A stretch of 64,000 nucleotides of DNA from the NCBI GenBank assembly GCA_965153355.1, contig OZ231128.1, forward strand, positions 32,302,001 to 32,366,000. Direction: 5' to 3'. A program made the position numbers and the translations under genes. The notes below the pieces were generated by a model. The model saw only the letters and a program-made list of their open reading frames with translations, did no database searches and was not told where the DNA came from. This document shows, in pieces, positions 60,296-64,000 of this stretch; the first letter of the stretch is position 1; the number at the start of each line of letters is the position of its first letter. The stretch comes from Flaccisagitta enflata (lineage: Eukaryota; Chaetognatha; Sagittoidea; Aphragmophora).

Positions 60296-61048
60296 TGTGT
60301 TTTACTGTTTCTGCTTACCCCACACATTTCTCCAAACGTTGCTCACAACATTATCCAACCTCACCACACCTCTCACTGCATTCATCACTCCACCCTCATA
60401 GCACTTGTTAGCTGTATTCATTAGCAGTATTCATTCCTGAAATTATGTTTTTTTTTTTCCTCCGTATTATGACGCAATATTTCCCCTAAACCCCCGCCCC
60501 CCTGTGCAAGTAAAGGCTTTGTATCTAAAATTGATCTCAGTCTTAATATAACAAGCGGTATTTAAGGTCGCACGCTACTCAGAACACAGCTTTGTTCGGT
60601 TCATTCACTTTTTAGTAACAATTGACTTGACGTTGAAGGCAACATTTTGCTCTTTTGGTCGGTCTCTCATATCTGTCGCTGAATCACTGATGCATCGTTG
60701 TTTCTGCCAAGTTACCTGTCAGGCTGCCGACATCACTATTTCTGCCCAGCCGTAGGCTCTCGAGGTAGCAGTGTTAACGGCTTATTTATTTAAGAGATCT
60801 ATGTATACACTTAATGGTGCTACTGGTTTGTACGTTAACTTCCCTGGCCAAATTGTCTAATAGTTTTTTGCATCAGTGACCCTGCCCACTGGCACAACTC
60901 AATCGTAAATCTTTACCATGTGATACTGTTTTTCAGTTTGTAGCAATTTTTCTAATTGTCTGTCAGTCCAAGAGTGATAGAATGCATTTTTCATCCTCAC
61001 TGCCCCTGCTCAAATACTTAATCGTTCTACAGACATGTGACAAAGTAG
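60296..61048. other. interior of the foldback transposon, nothing recognised
   Basis: No open frame with recognisable motifs. A C-rich stretch lies at 60485-60502. Confidence 0.5.
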
Positions 61049-61846
61049 TCAGTGCATGTTCAAGTTGATGTCTCCAGCTCAATTTGTTTCTGAGATATAA
61101 GCTTTAGAAATTGCCTTGTTCTGATGAATAAGGCTGAAAGTAACATCAACTTTGGAGGACTATTGCTTCTAAAGGAATCAACAAATTGTCCTCAACCTGG
61201 GCTCATTTTAAAGAGCTGTGTCAGTTCTTTAAAATGAGCCCAAGTTGAGGTCAATTTGTCGATTCGTTTAGGAGAAAAAAGCATAAGAATTAACCCTCTT
61301 CTACAAGAGAAGGCTGAAAATACCATCAACTTCGGAGGACTGTTGCTCCCAAACGGATTGACAAATTGACCTCAACTTGGGCTCATTTTAAAGAGCTGTG
61401 TCTGTTCTTTAAAATGAGCCCAAGTTGAGGTCAATTCGTCGATTCATTTAGGAGAAAAAAGCTTTAGAATTTACCCTCTTTTAATGGAGAAGGCTGAAAA
61501 TACCATCAACTTTGAAGGAGTGTTGCTCCCAAACGGATTGACAAATTGACCTCAACTTGGGCTCATTTTAAAGAGCTGTGTCTGCTCTTTAAAATGAGCC
61601 TAAGTTGAGGTCAATTCGTCAATTCGTTTAGGAGATATAAGCTTTAGAAGTAAGCTTGTCTTGTGGAAAATGACGAAAATGGCCTGTACCTCCCACCCAT
61701 AAAAAAATGGAAATTTAGAAAAATTCTCCTTGCGGAATATTTAATTTCAAGTGGTTTTGGCTTCATATACCTCAATACTTTGCAAATCCAAAGAAAAAAC
61801 AGTAGTTTTTTAAAAAGCGTCCCCACGGCTCCAGTTGAGGGGTGTG

Positions 61847-62125
61847 ACAGACACACACACAACCATAAACTTTCTCTGCCTTGCGTTTTTTTTTTTCAGC
61901 CCTTAAAGTTTGTTTCCCAATCTTCCAATCTTGCACCTCCGTCGTTGAAAACATGATTCTGTTTGATTCGTTTTTTTGTCCATTTCGTTCTTGTAGATAT
62001 TCAAATCAATTTTATAATTGCAGAGAGAAAAAAATACATATTCCACGGAAATCAATATTCGAAAAACGACAGGAAAATTGGAATTGAAATCATAACAAGA
62101 ACAATCCCATCTGCTAAACGATCGT
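61847..62125. other. no recognisable feature
   Basis: A short AC run (61850-61862), then AT-rich DNA up to the (CAA) tract. Confidence 0.5.
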
Positions 62126-62129
62126 AACA

Positions 62130-62135
62130 AAAATC

Positions 62136-62230
<95 letters not shown>

Positions 62231-62232
62231 CT
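62130..62232. repeat. (CAA)n tract
   Basis: About 33 CAA units, third such tract in the window. Confidence 0.98.
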
Positions 62233-62439
62233 ATAGTATCAACAACAACAAGAGTAGTGTCAACAGCAGTGGCGACAACAGCATCGTTTCTCATATGCGA
62301 CCTGGCCAATATGCAGATGCAGCTGACACCTGCAGCACCGACAACTTCCTCCAACTCTCCTTCCGGTTTCACAACCAGCAACAATTCCAACGACGCTTCA
62401 CAGGTGACACTCAACTCACAATGCAACGTCACTGCTCAT

Positions 62440-63297
62440 TAGGGGGTGATGGGGTAAAATGGGTCAATTGGGGTAAGATAGGTTACCCACTTTATTCAGC
62501 CCTAGAATTAGTTTTCAGCGTCATTACTTAGTAGGGGGTGATGGGGGTAAAATGAGTCACCTGGGGTAAAATGGGTTACCCACTGTATTCAGCCCCTGTA
62601 TTAGTTTTCAACGTCATTACCTAGTAGGGGGTGATGGGGTAAAATGGGTTACCCACTTTATTCAGCCTTAGTATTAGTCTTTAGCGTCATTACTTAGTAG
62701 TGGATGATGGGGGTAAAATGAGCCACCTGGGGTAAAAAGGGTTATCCACAGTATTCAGCCCCAGTATTAGTTTTCAGCGTCATTACTAAATAGGGGGTGA
62801 TGGGGTTAAAATGGGTTACCCACTTTATTCAGCCCTAGTATTAGTCTTTAGCGTCATTACTTAGTAGTGGATGATGGGGGTAAAATGAGCCACCTGGGGT
62901 AAAAAGGGTTATCCACAGTATTCAGCCCCAGTATTAGTTTTCAGCGTCATTACTAAATCGGGGGTGATGGGGTAAAATGGGTTACCCACTTTATTCAGCC
63001 CTAGTATTAGTCTTTAGCGTCATTACTTAGTAGGGGGTGATGGGGGTAAAATGAGCCACCTGGGGTAAAATGGTTTACGCACTGTATTTAGCCCCAGTAC
63101 TAGTTTTCTGCTACATTGCTTAGTAGGGGGTGATGGGGGTAAAATGGGTCACCTGGGGTAAAATGGTTTACCCACTTAAATGGCTTACCCACTTTATTCA
63201 GCCCTAGTATTGGTTTTCAGCGTCATGGTTTAGTAAGGGGTAATGGGGTAAAATGGGTCACCTGGGGTGAAATGGGTTACCCACTTTATTCAGCCCT
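62440..63297 (+). repeat. minisatellite, 76-92 bp unit, about 10 copies
   Basis: Each unit contains TAGGGGGTGATGGGGTAAAA, usually CACCTGGGGTAAAATGGG, then TTACCCACTTTATTCAGCCC and TAGTATTAGTTTTCAGCGTC. Some units lack the CACCTGGGG block, giving the shorter period. Confidence 0.93.
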
Positions 63298-63301
63298 AGT
63301 A

Positions 63302-63439
63302 CAGTTAAGCTTCACTAGAAGGCATCTCAAGCGGGGCTTATCAATAAAAGAATAAAGAGAGAAAAGTTGGGACTTTTCATATCATGCCTTGATGCGAGGG
63401 ATGCCTTATTAGCGGGTGCGCTCTAGTGAAGCTAAACTG
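63302..63439. mobile_element. 138 bp TIR element, TACAGTKGAGC family
   Basis: The left end is CAGTTAAGCTTCACTAGAAG; the complement of the right end is CAGTTTAGCTTCACTAGAGC. TA lies at both outer sides. An internal second inverted pair (AAGGCAT.. / ..GATGCCTT) extends the fold. Confidence 0.85.
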
Positions 63440-63660
63440 TATTAGTTTTGGCAAAATTTCTGTTTTTTCCTCAAAAACTAGAAACGTCTAGACACGTCTG
63501 GACACTAGTCAAGTTGTCACGGCTGACGACGACATGTCTATATTTGTCGAAAATCTCCGTTTTAATATGATTTAAAACCTCTCATGTGTTCCCAATAAAA
63601 ACTGTCATTTTCTTTGACATATGATAATGAAAAGATAGACTTGGTTGTTTTTCATTACTG
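63440..63660. other. no recognisable feature
   Basis: Contains only a small direct repeat, CTAGACACGTCTGGACA (about 63488-63504). Confidence 0.5.
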
Positions 63661-63820
63661 AAGGTGTGTCTGCATTAATCAGCGTATTCGGATATTTTAT
63701 TTGAATATTAATATCCGGATATTTCAAGTAGTAAATTTTGTAAATTCACTATGTAGAATATCCGGATATTGATATCCAGATAAAATATCCAAATAAGACG
63801 GTGAATGCAGACGCACCCTT
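63661..63820. mobile_element. 160 bp palindromic MITE
   Basis: Inverted arms of about 65 bp (63661-63725 and 63756-63820) share GTGYGTCTGCATT, GGATATTTTAT and AATATCCGGATATT. Only about 30 bp lies between them. No clear target duplication is seen. Confidence 0.85.
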
Positions 63821-63925
63821 AGGATAGTTGTGATGGGTCCGGATTAAACACCAGTGAGAGCTCCAAAGGCTCTCATCCTTAGGTAAGGTAGGGTTGAGTA
63901 GTAATGTTGTCCAACTTTCATATGT
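63820..63925 (+). repeat. dispersed hairpin repeat, copy 2
   Basis: Same sequence as the minus strand of 940-1045, including the GAGAGCTCC-AAAGGCTCTC stem-loop. It directly follows the MITE at 63661-63820. Confidence 0.8.
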
Positions 63926-63969
63926 CCGAATGGCCTCTTACAGAATCTCTAGTCCGTGACATAAAACAA

Positions 63970-64000
63970 GGCCGGATACACGGCTACCCCAGTCGCGTGC
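63970..64000 (+). mobile_element. hairpin-ended repeat, 5' end, cut by the window edge
   Basis: GGCCGGATACACGGCTACCC followed by AGTCGCGTGC matches the start of 5150-5362. The rest lies beyond the window. Confidence 0.65.

Overview
This window looks like repeat-dominated intergenic DNA from a nuclear eukaryotic genome. A marine invertebrate is my best guess, but that is inference from the repeat style and one transposon protein fragment. I see no operon, ribosome binding site, rRNA, CRISPR array or convincing host protein-coding gene. The sequence is mostly simple repeats, short inverted-repeat transposons, one near-complete LINE and one very large satellite array. Layout by region: (1) 1-11 kb holds long (CAA), (CTT), (GA), (CT) and (CA) tracts mixed with small TA-flanked inverted-repeat elements (892-1206, 2026-2461, 3785-4898, 7743-8047), a family with hairpin ends (1270-1514, 2785-2900, 5150-5362) and foldback elements carrying 20-21 bp minisatellites (6395-6930, 10225-10860). 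(2) 11159-16054 is a GC-rich non-LTR retrotransposon on the minus strand. ORF1 is a coiled coil plus SGNH-esterase-like domain, broken by one stop and one frameshift. ORF2 has an N-terminal Cys cluster, an AP-type endonuclease and a reverse transcriptase, with a one-base frameshift before its C-terminal domain. Unusually, about 20 bp inverted repeats bound the whole element. (3) 16-22.4 kb returns to minisatellite/foldback elements, compound microsatellites and a 774 bp element with about 120 bp inverted termini. (4) 22427-53190 is a 30.8 kb AT-rich higher-order satellite made of two units. Unit A is about 348 bp (67 copies by my count) and unit B about 620 bp (12 copies). The array begins with the left end of a B unit and stops with the right end of a B unit. 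B ends are imperfect inverted repeats, and the bases just outside the array are AACT on both sides, so the whole block could be a composite mobile unit. (5) 53.2-64 kb contains a two-copy duplication, a poly-T/poly-A ended inverted-repeat element (54040-54795), a (GAAA) tract, a 3.55 kb foldback transposon (58295-61846) with 181 bp hairpin subrepeats and a decayed transposon protein, a (CAA) tract, a 76-92 bp minisatellite and two short inverted-repeat elements. How the parts work together: the only protein-coding system visible is the LINE, in which ORF1 (RNA chaperone/esterase-like) and ORF2 (endonuclease plus reverse transcriptase) would act together in target-primed reverse transcription. 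This copy looks inactive as read, unless its homopolymer indels are sequencing errors. All other elements appear non-autonomous. Repeat counts and boundaries were read by eye and may be off by a few bases.
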